A DNA stretch of 64,000 bases from an uncultured Dokdonia sp. (GCA_947503305.1 CANNDF010000001.1:1-64000), one strand, 5' to 3'; positions 54,125 through 63,998 are shown, numbered from the stretch's first letter. Program-made: numbers and translations. The notes: generated by a model from the letters alone, not told the origin.

Positions 54125-55948
54125 ATGAGCTATATTAAAAAGTTATATCCATTCATTTTTCCATATAAGAAATATGCAATTCTAAATATTATATGTAATA
54201 TTTTTTATGCTTTATTTAGTACACTGGCTATGGTTTCTCTTATGCCAATGATCAATGTATTGTTTGGAGAAAGTAAGAAAATTACCGTTGAACCTGTATA
54301 TCTAGGGTTAAATAAGATAAAGCCTTATCTAGAAGATTCTTTAAATTATTTTATAACATCTGTCTCAACAGAAAAAGGCCCTCAATATGCGCTTATGTAT
54401 ATGATTATCTTAATCATAAGTCTATTTTTACTTAAAAATGTATTTAGCTACTTATCGATTTTCTTTATTACTTTTCTTAGGAATGGTGTTTTAAAAGATT
54501 TGAGAAATAGTATTTATGATAAAGTGATTCATCTTCCTATTTCGTATTATTCTGAAAAGAAAAAAGGAGATATTATCTCTCGTATTTCTGGGGATGTTGC
54601 AGAAGTTCAAAATTCTTTATTATCAGTTCTAGAACTTATTGTCAGAGAACCTCTTACGATTGCTTTTGCCATTATTACCATGTTTATTATTAGTGCAAAA
54701 CTCACATTGTTTGTCTTTTTATTCATTCCTATCGCAGGTTTTATTATCACATATATAGGGAAGAAATTAAAAAGGCATTCTCAAAAAGTACAGGAAGAGC
54801 AAGGGATTTTTCTCTCTACATTAGAAGAAACACTGGGAGGGCTTAAGGTGATTAAAGGGTTTAATGCTGAGCCTTATTTTAATCAAAAATTTGAAGCATC
54901 TACCAATAAATTTTTTCGTTTTTCAAATATTCTAGGTCATAGACAGAATCTCGCTTCACCTACCAGTGAATTTTTAGGTATTGTTACTATAGCTGTTTTA
55001 CTATGGTATGGAGGAACAATGGTACTTATAGATGGAACTTTATCTGGAGGTGCATTTATAGGATATATGGCACTTTCTTATCAGATTCTTACGCCTGCAA
55101 AGGCTATAAGCAAAGCAAGCTATAAGGTAAAGGCAGGAAATGCTGCTGCAGATCGTGTATTAGAAATTCTAGAAACCCCTTCTCCTTTAGAGGATAAACC
55201 AGATGCTATTGAAAAAGCAACATTTACTAATAATATCTCTTTTAAAAATGTCTTTTTTAAATATGAAGATGAATATATACTGAAAGATTTTTCTATCCAA
55301 ATTGAGAAAGGAAAAACCGTTGCATTAGTAGGACAATCTGGTAGTGGAAAATCTACTATCGCCAACCTTATTACACGATTTTATGATGTAAATGAAGGGA
55401 GTATTACTATTGATAACAAAAACATAAAAGACGTTACAAAAAGCTCACTGCGTAATCTATTAGGGTTAGTAACTCAAGATTCAATTTTATTTAACGATAC
55501 TGTAAAAAACAATGTGCTTTTAGGTAATGAGACGGCTACTGATGATGATGTTATAGATGCTTTAAAAATAGCCAATGCCTGGGATTTTGTAAAAGAATTA
55601 CCCAATGGTTTGAACACAAACATAGGAGATGCCGGTGGGAAGCTTTCTGGAGGTCAGAAACAACGCCTTAGTATTGCACGCGCTGTCCTTAAAAATCCAC
55701 CTATAATGATACTGGATGAGGCAACATCTGCTCTGGATACCGAAAGTGAACGCCTTGTTCAAGATGCTATAGAAAAAATGATGATGAATAGAACGTCTGT
55801 CGTTATTGCACATAGGTTATCTACGATTCAAAAAGCAGATACTATTATTGTTATGCAAAAAGGGCAAATTGTTGAGCAAGGAACTCACAAAGAGCTTCTT
55901 GCTGCAAATGGAACTTATAAAAAACTTGTAGATATGCAATCGCTATAA
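54125..55948 (+). CDS. ABC exporter, MsbA-like (fused permease and ATPase)
   Basis: 607 aa. Six-helix ABC membrane domain (1-330) and ATPase domain (about 360-600) with Walker A GQSGSGKST, signature LSGGQKQR and Walker B IMILDEATS. Half-transporter architecture, working as a homodimer that flips lipids, lipid-linked glycans or peptides. It stands directly beside a glycosyltransferase cluster on the opposite strand, with stops overlapping, so lipid-linked glycan or lipid A export is the likeliest role. Confidence 0.9.
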   Translation: MSYIKKLYPFIFPYKKYAILNIICNIFYALFSTLAMVSLMPMINVLFGESKKITVEPVYLGLNKIKPYLEDSLNYFITSVSTEKGPQYALMYMIILIISLFLLKNVFSYLSIFFITFLRNGVLKDLRNSIYDKVIHLPISYYSEKKKGDIISRISGDVAEVQNSLLSVLELIVREPLTIAFAIITMFIISAKLTLFVFLFIPIAGFIITYIGKKLKRHSQKVQEEQGIFLSTLEETLGGLKVIKGFNAEPYFNQKFEASTNKFFRFSNILGHRQNLASPTSEFLGIVTIAVLLWYGGTMVLIDGTLSGGAFIGYMALSYQILTPAKAISKASYKVKAGNAAADRVLEILETPSPLEDKPDAIEKATFTNNISFKNVFFKYEDEYILKDFSIQIEKGKTVALVGQSGSGKSTIANLITRFYDVNEGSITIDNKNIKDVTKSSLRNLLGLVTQDSILFNDTVKNNVLLGNETATDDDVIDALKIANAWDFVKELPNGLNTNIGDAGGKLSGGQKQRLSIARAVLKNPPIMILDEATSALDTESERLVQDAIEKMMMNRTSVVIAHRLSTIQKADTIIVMQKGQIVEQGTHKELLAANGTYKKLVDMQSL

Positions 55949-56725
55949 CTTAACGATTCCGTTTTTACATTGTATACGTTTCTTAGTTTGAGTTTCTATC
56001 TGAATAGCATCCCCTTGAGTCGTATCTCCTTTTATTGCTTCTCTATGATATATATGAAATTGGATAGCAGCATGTTTAATTCGTTTTGAAACAACACCAG
56101 AATGTAATAGCCGCTGTGCAAAATCAAAATCTTCATATCCCCAGCCTACAAAATCTTCATTATATCCATTAATTGTATACGCATCCTTCTTCCAATAGGA
56201 TATATTACAGCCTCTTAATTTACTAGAATTACGTGTAGCTGGTTTTCTAAATCTATTCAAAAAAGGAATGTAAACTGCTCTTGTTCTTCTTAATAGCCCG
56301 CTACTAAGCCATGAAATTCTAACTGCTTGTTTTTCTAGTACCGCTTTAGAACGTTTTTCATTCATAGATACCCTACTACCAAACAAATACGTGTTTTCTA
56401 GAGAATATTGGATATGATCCCTTACAAAATGTCTATGCAATATAACATCTCCATCTATTTGAATAATATACGGTGATGCAACTTCCTGAAGTGCTTTATT
56501 TAAAATAATTGTTTTTGTAAATCCTTTGTCTTCATGCCAAATATGCTTTACGCTACCTGAAAAAACAGATTTAAATTTAGAGATAACTGTCGCTGTTTCT
56601 TGAGTAGATCCATCATCAGCAATTACTACCTCATCTGGTATAACACTCTGTTGAGAAACACTTTTAAGCACTAACTGTAGTGCCTTAGGCCAGTTATATG
56701 TCGTAATAAGTAGTGTGACTTTCAT
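55943..56725 (-). CDS. Glycosyltransferase family 2
   Basis: 260 aa, GT-A fold. It has the N-terminal LLITTYNWPKALQLVLKSV, the UDP-sugar segment ADDGST, the metal site IDGDV and a GWGYEDFDFAQRL segment typical of the galactosyltransferase-like (Glyco_transf_7C) C-terminal part. No membrane helix. Last gene of the minus-strand glycan cluster, three bases after the preceding gene. Confidence 0.9.
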   Translation of the reverse strand: MKVTLLITTYNWPKALQLVLKSVSQQSVIPDEVVIADDGSTQETATVISKFKSVFSGSVKHIWHEDKGFTKTIILNKALQEVASPYIIQIDGDVILHRHFVRDHIQYSLENTYLFGSRVSMNEKRSKAVLEKQAVRISWLSSGLLRRTRAVYIPFLNRFRKPATRNSSKLRGCNISYWKKDAYTINGYNEDFVGWGYEDFDFAQRLLHSGVVSKRIKHAAIQFHIYHREAIKGDTTQGDAIQIETQTKKRIQCKNGIVKL

Positions 56726-56728
56726 GAC

Positions 56729-57706
56729 CTATTCATTAGTCTTATCTCCTAGATTAAATACGTTATTTACCCAGCTGGATATATGATAGCTATTCAAAAT
56801 CTCTGGAGCAATGTCTTGATAAGGGGTATTAAAAAAAGCTTCATCTATTTCTATATTGTTACTATCTACAACGGCAATATTATTGGGGTTATAAAAATCA
56901 TAATTTACAATATCTGTATTTGTTGTTATGATTTTTTTCTTGAGGCCAATACCTTCCATAATTCTAAAAGACAACCCTTTTTGATGAGGCCTTTGCATAT
57001 CTAGAAGTATATCACTCTTTGTTACAAAATCTAAGAAGACTGTTTTTAAAGGATATGCTTTATCTATAATCTCAACACCATTATCCTCAAGCTGTAAAAT
57101 ATCGCCTTTCTCATGACATGCAATCAGTTTATACTGTATATTATGCTCTTTAAAGTAGGCAACAAATTGAGGAATAAGTTGCGATCTTTTATGTAAGGAC
57201 CCTATATTAAAGATATTATATGAAGTCTTCTCTTTTACATAACGGCTCATATCAAAATAGATATAATTAGAGATAAATTCAAGGTCATACTTTTCTACAT
57301 CCTTCGAATCAAAAGAGTACACCTTATCAAAATAAGAATGAATTTTTTTCATTCTTGGGTATCTATCCATACTATCATTAAAAAAAGCAAACAACTCTTT
57401 GGTATTATTACGTAACATTTTAAGAGTTGGAACAGATAGATCATCTCCTTTAATCACTAAGATAACATCTTGCTTGTCTTGTTTTGAAACTAAAAGGTAC
57501 AGTAACCTATTAAGATGTAATCTCTTAAAGCTAAAATTAAAAAGAGTTTTTGTTATAAAATTTAATCCTTTGTGAAAATAGGTAGGATATTCGTACGTAA
57601 GCTTTGAATAATCTATATGCCTTGTTTTAATACCTCTTCTCTCAAGTTCTCTAACTATATATTTGTTATACCCCCATTTATCAAATCCAATTATAGTAAC
57701 CTTCAC
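56729..57706 (-). CDS. Putative glycosyltransferase (CgeB/GT-B-like)
   Basis: 325 aa, starting at a GTG. Rossmann-like N-terminus (KVTIIGFDKWGYNKYIVREL) and a C-terminal half containing QRPHQKGLSFRIMEGIGLKKKIITTN, like the donor-binding domain of GT-B enzymes of the CgeB/capsule type. Family assignment is from overall pattern only. Embedded among three GT2 genes, so a role in glycan assembly is likely. Confidence 0.7.
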   Translation of the reverse strand: MKVTIIGFDKWGYNKYIVRELERRGIKTRHIDYSKLTYEYPTYFHKGLNFITKTLFNFSFKRLHLNRLLYLLVSKQDKQDVILVIKGDDLSVPTLKMLRNNTKELFAFFNDSMDRYPRMKKIHSYFDKVYSFDSKDVEKYDLEFISNYIYFDMSRYVKEKTSYNIFNIGSLHKRSQLIPQFVAYFKEHNIQYKLIACHEKGDILQLEDNGVEIIDKAYPLKTVFLDFVTKSDILLDMQRPHQKGLSFRIMEGIGLKKKIITTNTDIVNYDFYNPNNIAVVDSNNIEIDEAFFNTPYQDIAPEILNSYHISSWVNNVFNLGDKTNE

Positions 57707-57715
57707 AGTTTTTAT

Positions 57716-58615
57716 TTACTTTAACGTAAAAAACAAATTTACCATTAATATAATCTTTTGGAAATCACCTTTTACAGAAATTTTTAACATTTCTTTCCGA
57801 TTCTTAAAAACAGTAATCAATCTTTTAAAATTAGAAAGCAATCCAGTATTATTATAAGCACTATTCATAGTCGAAATAATTTGTTTTTCTTTCATGAAAG
57901 TATCAGGACATTTTAAATAAAAATTTTCCATTCTACATTGCTTTTCATATTTTTTTTGAGCTTTTGTTTTCTTTACCCTATTTTTTGAAACAATCACATT
58001 AGAATCATGATGCCTATAATACACTAAAGCTTCATTAAGATATGATATCCCTTTCCCTAGTGTAGCATTATATGCCAGCCACCAGTCATGAGGGGTATAT
58101 ACTGGAAAAGGTATTGATGCTTCATAAAGTTTTCTTTTAAAAAGACATGCATGCCCAGAAACACAATTTTCTAGTAAAAAGTGTAATGGGTTACTGGAAG
58201 CAATCATATTCTTTTTTTGTGAAAAACGCACACCGATCTTTCGTAAGTTTTCATCTACAAATATAGAGTCACAGTATACCAAATCACTTTCGGATATAGT
58301 ATCCATTAAACGCTCTATTTTTGTAGGCACCCACCAATCATCTTGATCTGATAATGCGATATAATCTCCTCTACTAAGTGCAATCCCTCTCTCAAAATTT
58401 TTAATATATCCTACATTTTCTTTAAAATCATGAACGACTATATAATCATAAAGAGCCTCATATCGCTTAGCAATCGCTACAGTAGTATCTGTAGATCCAT
58501 CATCTACTATGACTACTTCCTTTTTTAGATACGTTTGACCTACAATACTCTGCAATTGTTCTTCTAAAAACTTTTCGCCATTATAAGTACAAACTACTAT
58601 TGATACTAGCTCCAT
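57716..58615 (-). CDS. Glycosyltransferase family 2
   Basis: 299 aa. N-terminal SIVVCTYNGEKFLEEQLQSI, VDDGSTDTT, and the metal-binding ALSDQDDWW segment, typical of rhamnosyl/GlcNAc-type GT2 enzymes (RfbF/WbbL-like). The C-terminal third is basic. The exact sugar cannot be told. Nine bases separate it from the next gene in the cluster. Confidence 0.9.
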   Translation of the reverse strand: MELVSIVVCTYNGEKFLEEQLQSIVGQTYLKKEVVIVDDGSTDTTVAIAKRYEALYDYIVVHDFKENVGYIKNFERGIALSRGDYIALSDQDDWWVPTKIERLMDTISESDLVYCDSIFVDENLRKIGVRFSQKKNMIASSNPLHFLLENCVSGHACLFKRKLYEASIPFPVYTPHDWWLAYNATLGKGISYLNEALVYYRHHDSNVIVSKNRVKKTKAQKKYEKQCRMENFYLKCPDTFMKEKQIISTMNSAYNNTGLLSNFKRLITVFKNRKEMLKISVKGDFQKIILMVNLFFTLK

Positions 58616-58677
58616 TTATTTTTAATTATTTGTTTAAAACAAATATGTATTCAATAATTGTTTTTAAAATATAGTAT

Positions 58678-58691
58678 GCTTTCGCGAAAGC
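58678..58691. repeat. Iterated palindrome GCTTTCGCGAAAGC, copy 11
   Basis: Exact copy, intergenic, 3 bases after the stop of the minus-strand GT2 gene at 58695-59732. Confidence 0.9.
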
Positions 58692-58694
58692 GTA

Positions 58695-59732
58695 CTACAC
58701 TTTATATCTCTTTTTGATTTTTTTATATCGAATTTTACACCACTTATATCGTAAATAACTATATCCCGATGTCATCCTATCTAGTATAAAGCTTTTAAGG
58801 TGTGATTGCTCATAAAAAGGAAATACATTTTCAAAACCATGCCTCTTATAGGAGTACATTACATAAAGGTTTTTAATTGCCATTACATGGCTTTTTGTAA
58901 CATATTTTTTTACGTCTTTAAAAATAGGGTTTACTAAAATATCATGACATATTTGAATTCTCTCAAAATATTGCACATACAAATACTTATAAAATGCCTT
59001 TGTATCCTCAGTATTTACCTCGTTATTCCTCATAGATTCTGAAGATCCATGTACTCTAAATCGTACTAGCTTATCAGGTATGAAAACAAAGGGTTTCATA
59101 AGGATATTATTTAAAATAAATATGTAGTCAATTAATTGCACATAATTGTCAGGAAAGTCTTTACGAGTATAGATATCTTTATTAAATAAAATAGTAGGAG
59201 GCTCTCCCATACAATTATTAAATACGTGCGGTGCTATTAATCGTGCAGATTCTTGAGGATCATATACTCTCTCTGAAGTAAATATTGTTTCTGTTTTTAT
59301 GAGTTTTTCTGTATAAAATCTTTTTATTTTGGGATCAAACCCATCTTCAAAAAAGTACTCCCGATTACAGACAACAAAATTTACATCATGTGTTAATGCT
59401 GTATGAATCATGTGGGTAACACAATGTTCTTCTAAGATATCATCTTGAAATAAGAATTTAACCCATTGCCCATTTGCTTTATTTATAGATTCACACCAGT
59501 TATTTACTAAGCCAAGATTTGTGTCATTTTTAAAGACCTTGATTCTCTTATCTCTTTTTGCATATGATTTACAGATGGCCACCGTCTGATCTGATGAGTG
59601 ATCATCTGTAATAATAATTTCAATATTTTGATATGTTTGATTAAGAGCACTGTTGAGAGTCTCCTCTATATATTTCTCACCATTATATGTAGGAATACAT
59701 ATAGAAATAAGTGGCGTATCTAATTTATTCAT
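58695..59732 (-). CDS. Glycosyltransferase family 2
   Basis: 345 aa. ISICIPTYNGEKYIEETLNSAL, TDDHSSDQT and LFQDDIL mark the GT-A catalytic domain; the C-terminal 120 residues are helical and basic (RYKWCKIRYKKIKKRYK) and may associate with the membrane. Same strand as the rest of the cluster; a palindrome copy lies 3 bases after its stop. Confidence 0.9.
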   Translation of the reverse strand: MNKLDTPLISICIPTYNGEKYIEETLNSALNQTYQNIEIIITDDHSSDQTVAICKSYAKRDKRIKVFKNDTNLGLVNNWCESINKANGQWVKFLFQDDILEEHCVTHMIHTALTHDVNFVVCNREYFFEDGFDPKIKRFYTEKLIKTETIFTSERVYDPQESARLIAPHVFNNCMGEPPTILFNKDIYTRKDFPDNYVQLIDYIFILNNILMKPFVFIPDKLVRFRVHGSSESMRNNEVNTEDTKAFYKYLYVQYFERIQICHDILVNPIFKDVKKYVTKSHVMAIKNLYVMYSYKRHGFENVFPFYEQSHLKSFILDRMTSGYSYLRYKWCKIRYKKIKKRYKV

Positions 59733-59795
59733 ATTATATAGCGCAATTTTATATAAGTTGATGTTTTATAGCAACATGATAAATCATAAATACGC

Positions 59796-60575
59796 TTATC
59801 CCCTTAAGTTAATTTTTTCTATAAGACTTTTACTATAATATATCATAGTCCCGCCTTCGGTCGTTGTATATAGCCCAAAATCATATCGGTCTAATGCTTT
59901 CATCACTGTAATAGAACATTGTGCAACCATTCTATCATGTGTCTCAATCATAATCACGTTAACTTTTGGGAGCCATTCTTCATAGTCAGAAGAAAACAAT
60001 GCTTTTTCTGCCCCTTCAATATCTATTTTTAAAAGATCTACAACTTGCCAGTTATACTCATGAATGATATCAGGTATGGTTATAGATTCTATATCATAAT
60101 CATCTTGCGTTGCTTCTTCCACAACATAACTATTAGTAGCATTAAATGTATCGTTTATTTTAAAATAGGTGTTGGTATTGTAGAGCCCTTTATTTAGAAT
60201 AGTAAGTCCGCTATAGCTTTTTAAATTTTTTTCTGCCTCCTTACTATTTTCTTGATCAACCTCTATCAAAATGACTTGACTCTCGGGGTATTTATGCTTA
60301 AAAAATCGCGAAGCCAGCCCTATGTTACCTCCAGCATCTATAATGGTTTTAGGATAAATATGTAGCGGGATATTGTAAATATTATCGATAAATATTTCTT
60401 TGAAAGTTTCATGGTCTTTGGTACCCTTCCTCAAAAAAATATCAGACTGTTTTGATAATTTAATTATTTCCCCTTCTTTTTTTAACACTCTTAAAACCTT
60501 AATAGCTTCCATAAACGAGAAGTGTTTTCTCAATAGATGAATTGTAAATGCGTTATGTAGAAGCCATGTTTTCAT
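59796..60575 (-). CDS. FkbM-family methyltransferase
   Basis: 259 aa. The SAM-binding segment TIIDAGGNIGLASRFF, the acidic VILIEVD and the LLKIDIEGAE motif are those of the FkbM family, which O-methylates sugars in glycans and antibiotics. In this cluster it probably methylates a sugar of the exported glycan. It lies 6 bases after the AlgX-like gene. Confidence 0.9.
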   Translation of the reverse strand: MKTWLLHNAFTIHLLRKHFSFMEAIKVLRVLKKEGEIIKLSKQSDIFLRKGTKDHETFKEIFIDNIYNIPLHIYPKTIIDAGGNIGLASRFFKHKYPESQVILIEVDQENSKEAEKNLKSYSGLTILNKGLYNTNTYFKINDTFNATNSYVVEEATQDDYDIESITIPDIIHEYNWQVVDLLKIDIEGAEKALFSSDYEEWLPKVNVIMIETHDRMVAQCSITVMKALDRYDFGLYTTTEGGTMIYYSKSLIEKINLRG

Positions 60576-60581
60576 GATGTT

Positions 60582-61646
60582 TTATGGAGTTTCACTTACC
60601 AATATAAAATCAATATCTCGTTCTGCAATTTCATACAAGATCACATCTGGTTTTTCAGATTCAATTAAGGTTTTATCAAATTTAAAATCCCATAGTAAAA
60701 GGGAAGTTCCAAAATTATTTACAAGGTATCTTCTCATATATCCAAAAAAAGAATCATTGATCGTCATTAACTTTAAATCGTTAATGGGACTATGGTATCT
60801 CAGTTCATAGAAGGATGGATCTTTATGGTATCCATTACGAATAGGTAGTGTTTTTTCAGATTGTGTCGTAGGTTGCGGGTCTTTAAATTCAAAATGACTC
60901 CAAGATTCACTTTTTTCTAACCGAAGCATTTCATTTAAATCTCCTATAGGATCTATAGTGGTATTGATATTCATATCATCTATAGTATAACGATTAAATG
61001 GAACATCAGGAAAATCTCTTTCAATATTTTTCATGACGGTTTCAAATGCAAAAAAACCAGCATAATCATTCCAATGTGAATCTGTTTTATGATATAATCG
61101 AATAGAATTATCTTTTGGAAAATCTTCTCCTAGATTAATAAAATTTACGCCTATCGTTTTACATAAAGAATCTAGTTGTTCTAGCTTGGTATTCCTCTCA
61201 TACTTCCTTATAGGAATCATATCCCCATAAATACTTAATTTATTGGGAGCTATACTTAGATAAAATGTAATATTTCTCTCCTTAAGCCATTCATTTCTCT
61301 CTTTTAAAATATGTTTAAGCGCTTCTAGTTCTGGTTTATTAAAAACGACAAGTCCTTTAGACTCTACAAAAGCATTACTGAATTCATCTCCCAAGAACTT
61401 CCATCCGTTATTAGCATCTACCACTTTTCCTTCTATAGGATCTTTCCCAAAAATATCTTTCTTAATAAAATAATACGTTTTAAACAGATCGGCTCTTAAA
61501 GGGAAGTTACGTCTAAAATTGAGACTTATTTCCTTTTCCATTTTATTTACAGGCTTCACTTTTATTTTTAAGATTGTAAAAACAAAAGGAATAGAAAGAA
61601 TTGTAAATGTTACAATAATAAAAGCCTTGGTAATTTTAGTTCTCAT
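60582..61646 (-). CDS. AlgX/AlgJ-like SGNH acetyltransferase/hydrolase
   Basis: 354 aa with an N-terminal signal anchor (about 8-28). Alginate-O-acetylation-like features: the KTDSHWNDYAGF segment with the catalytic Asp-x-His, and NDSFFGY as the Ser block (a GDS-type serine with Asn in place of Gly). Partners MBOAT AlgI-like proteins to acetylate exopolysaccharide in the periplasm. It lies 3 bases after the MBOAT gene. Confidence 0.88.
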   Translation of the reverse strand: MRTKITKAFIIVTFTILSIPFVFTILKIKVKPVNKMEKEISLNFRRNFPLRADLFKTYYFIKKDIFGKDPIEGKVVDANNGWKFLGDEFSNAFVESKGLVVFNKPELEALKHILKERNEWLKERNITFYLSIAPNKLSIYGDMIPIRKYERNTKLEQLDSLCKTIGVNFINLGEDFPKDNSIRLYHKTDSHWNDYAGFFAFETVMKNIERDFPDVPFNRYTIDDMNINTTIDPIGDLNEMLRLEKSESWSHFEFKDPQPTTQSEKTLPIRNGYHKDPSFYELRYHSPINDLKLMTINDSFFGYMRRYLVNNFGTSLLLWDFKFDKTLIESEKPDVILYEIAERDIDFILVSETP

Positions 61647-61649
61647 AAC

Positions 61650-63062
61650 TTAAAATCTAAAATAAATAAACGGATTATAGGAACCTGCAGCAATGTAGGT
61701 TATACATATTAATAACAACAGTATTAACCCAGAATACCTAAAAACTAAAAATAAAGGTGCTTTAAGTCTGCGCTCCAGATAAGGATACAAAGGCATTGAA
61801 AAAGCAATTGCTATAACAGACATAATAATCAACTCTTTACCACTATTAAAATACCCTATAAAATCATTAACAGATGGATTCCCATCGGTATACACAAACA
61901 TGGTCTGAAGGTATGTCATACTATGGGCTAGCGATTCAATTCTAAATAATGCCCAACCTACAGCAACAACTAATAATACATATATATGCTGAAATGGTTT
62001 CCATATTCTATGTAATATACGTAATAATCCCAGTTTTTCTATCACTATAAAAAGACCATGATATAACCCCCATAGAATAAAATTCCAAGAAGCTCCATGC
62101 CATAGCCCTGTGATAAAAAAGACAATTATTAGATTGATATATGTCCTGTTCTTGCCTTTTCTATTACCCCCTAAAGGGATGTATAAGTAATCTCTGAACC
62201 AACTAGAAAGAGAGATATGCCACCGCCTCCAAAATTCTTGAATGCTCTTAGAGATATAAGGATAGTTAAAATTTTCTAAGAAATTAAACCCAAACATTCT
62301 CCCTAGACCTATAGCCATATCAGAATAACCAGAAAAATCATAGTATATCTGGAAAGAGTATGCTATGACACCTAACCATGCGTAATAAGTAGATAAGCCT
62401 TCTCCGTTTTGGATAAAAATATTGTCTGCTATACTTGCAAAAGTATTGGCAATAATCAATTTTTTACCTAGTCCTAAAATAAAGCGCTCAAGGCCTTTTG
62501 AAAAATTAAAAAGGGTTACTTCTCTTTTTATAATCTCTTTATGTATATCTACATAACGTACAATAGGACCCGCTACTAATTGAGGAAACATCGTAACATA
62601 AGTAGCAAATTCTAGGAAATTTTTATTAGCCTTTACAGTGCCTCTATAGACATCTATAGTATAGGACATGGTCTGAAAAATATAGAAACTTATTCCAAGA
62701 GGTAGTGCTATTTCAGGAATTCCTAAGAGCCTTTCATTACTGACTCCCAATGCCTCTAAAATCATATATAGATTATCAACACCAAAATTAAAGTACTTAA
62801 ATACGCCAAGCGTAATAAGGTTAACAATGATAGAGATTCTAAGTCCAAGCTTGCGTTTCCCTTGATCAATCAATAACCCACACTTATAGTCTAACAGCGT
62901 AGAAAACACCATAATTAATACTAGGAGTTCCTCACCGTAGGCATAGAAATAAAGACTAGCAACAAGTAATACCAAATTTCTATACTTCTTTGGAACAATG
63001 AAATATAAGAATAGGGTTAGGGGTAAGAAAAGAAGTAAAAAATAGGCACCACTAAATACCAT
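61650..63062 (-). CDS. MBOAT-family O-acyltransferase (AlgI-like)
   Basis: 470 aa with about 11 membrane helices. The family signature is present: YSGYSDMAIGLGRMFGF, FWRRWHISLSSWFRDYLYIPLGG and the catalytic His in FFITGLWHGASWNFI. It moves acetyl groups across the inner membrane for glycan O-acetylation. Forms a pair with the AlgX-like gene downstream. Confidence 0.94.
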   Translation of the reverse strand: MVFSGAYFLLLFLPLTLFLYFIVPKKYRNLVLLVASLYFYAYGEELLVLIMVFSTLLDYKCGLLIDQGKRKLGLRISIIVNLITLGVFKYFNFGVDNLYMILEALGVSNERLLGIPEIALPLGISFYIFQTMSYTIDVYRGTVKANKNFLEFATYVTMFPQLVAGPIVRYVDIHKEIIKREVTLFNFSKGLERFILGLGKKLIIANTFASIADNIFIQNGEGLSTYYAWLGVIAYSFQIYYDFSGYSDMAIGLGRMFGFNFLENFNYPYISKSIQEFWRRWHISLSSWFRDYLYIPLGGNRKGKNRTYINLIIVFFITGLWHGASWNFILWGLYHGLFIVIEKLGLLRILHRIWKPFQHIYVLLVVAVGWALFRIESLAHSMTYLQTMFVYTDGNPSVNDFIGYFNSGKELIIMSVIAIAFSMPLYPYLERRLKAPLFLVFRYSGLILLLLICITYIAAGSYNPFIYFRF

Positions 63063-63236
63063 ATACGAGTATAGTTTTATACATAATGATTTCTAACTAA
63101 TGATAGCTATTCTAGTCTATAAAAAAGTATTGCCGGGTAGCAAAAATTCTATCTATTATATAAAATACTTTCATCTCAAAAGGAAAATACCATAGATACC
63201 ACAATTATCATGGTGGCAATATACTGCAAAAAGTAC

Positions 63237-63998
63237 TTAAATACTATTGTGTAATTTGTGTGTTTCTATAATCGCCCGTTCATTCTTTTCATCAATCCAT
63301 TGCTGTCCTTTGCGACGGCGCATAAAGTTATCAAAATGACGCATTATAAATATATTGTACAATGCATATCGTAAATGCTTAACCTTTCTAGGAAGAGCAC
63401 GTAAACTCATACTAAATCCGGGGGTTTCATATTTCATATAATGCCAATAGCCTTCTGGCATATACAATGTTTCCCCATGATTTAAATGGCAAATATAACC
63501 TTGTGCTTTTTTTAAAACAGGGAATTGCTCATAATCTGGATTATCAAAATCAATATCTTCTCTTGTAATTAAGGAGTATGGAACCTTATAGAGATTTTTG
63601 GTTTCATCTGGTGGAAAAAGAATACATTGCTTTCTACCTTCAAAATGAAAGTGTAAAATATTTGCCCAGTCAATATCATGATGCATAAATACTTTACTAT
63701 TCTCCCCTCCAAAAAACAACATTGGAATTTGTTTTAATAACCGTAATCCAATCTTAGGAAATTTAAAGTCGTGCTTTAAAGATGGCACCTCTTTCATAAG
63801 ATTATATAAAAAAATACGATAATTGGTAGGTTCTTTTTTGAGAAGCGATATATAATCACTCATTTTCATAGTAGCATGAGCTTCATTAAAACCTTCATCA
63901 TGTTTTACAGGGCGATCATCATATAAAGGGACCTCCTTTTCACCAGCAATCTCTTTAATATATTGTAATGACCATTTTTTATGTGCATCCCAATCCTC
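63237..63998 (-). CDS. Cupin/JmjC-like (cupin_8) protein, 5' end outside window
   Basis: The frame is open to the right edge; 253 residues are visible. An internal ATG at 63869 is not the start, because conserved-looking sequence (EDWDAHKKWSLQYIKEIAGE) precedes it. Fe(II)-ligand motif HHDIDWANILHFHFEGRKQ, then MPEGYWHYM, as in cupin-like JmjC hydroxylases. The predicted activity is 2-oxoglutarate-dependent hydroxylation of an unknown target. On the same strand as the glycan genes, 174 bases upstream of the MBOAT gene. Confidence 0.85.
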   Translation of the reverse strand, partial: EDWDAHKKWSLQYIKEIAGEKEVPLYDDRPVKHDEGFNEAHATMKMSDYISLLKKEPTNYRIFLYNLMKEVPSLKHDFKFPKIGLRLLKQIPMLFFGGENSKVFMHHDIDWANILHFHFEGRKQCILFPPDETKNLYKVPYSLITREDIDFDNPDYEQFPVLKKAQGYICHLNHGETLYMPEGYWHYMKYETPGFSMSLRALPRKVKHLRYALYNIFIMRHFDNFMRRRKGQQWIDEKNERAIIETHKLHNSI

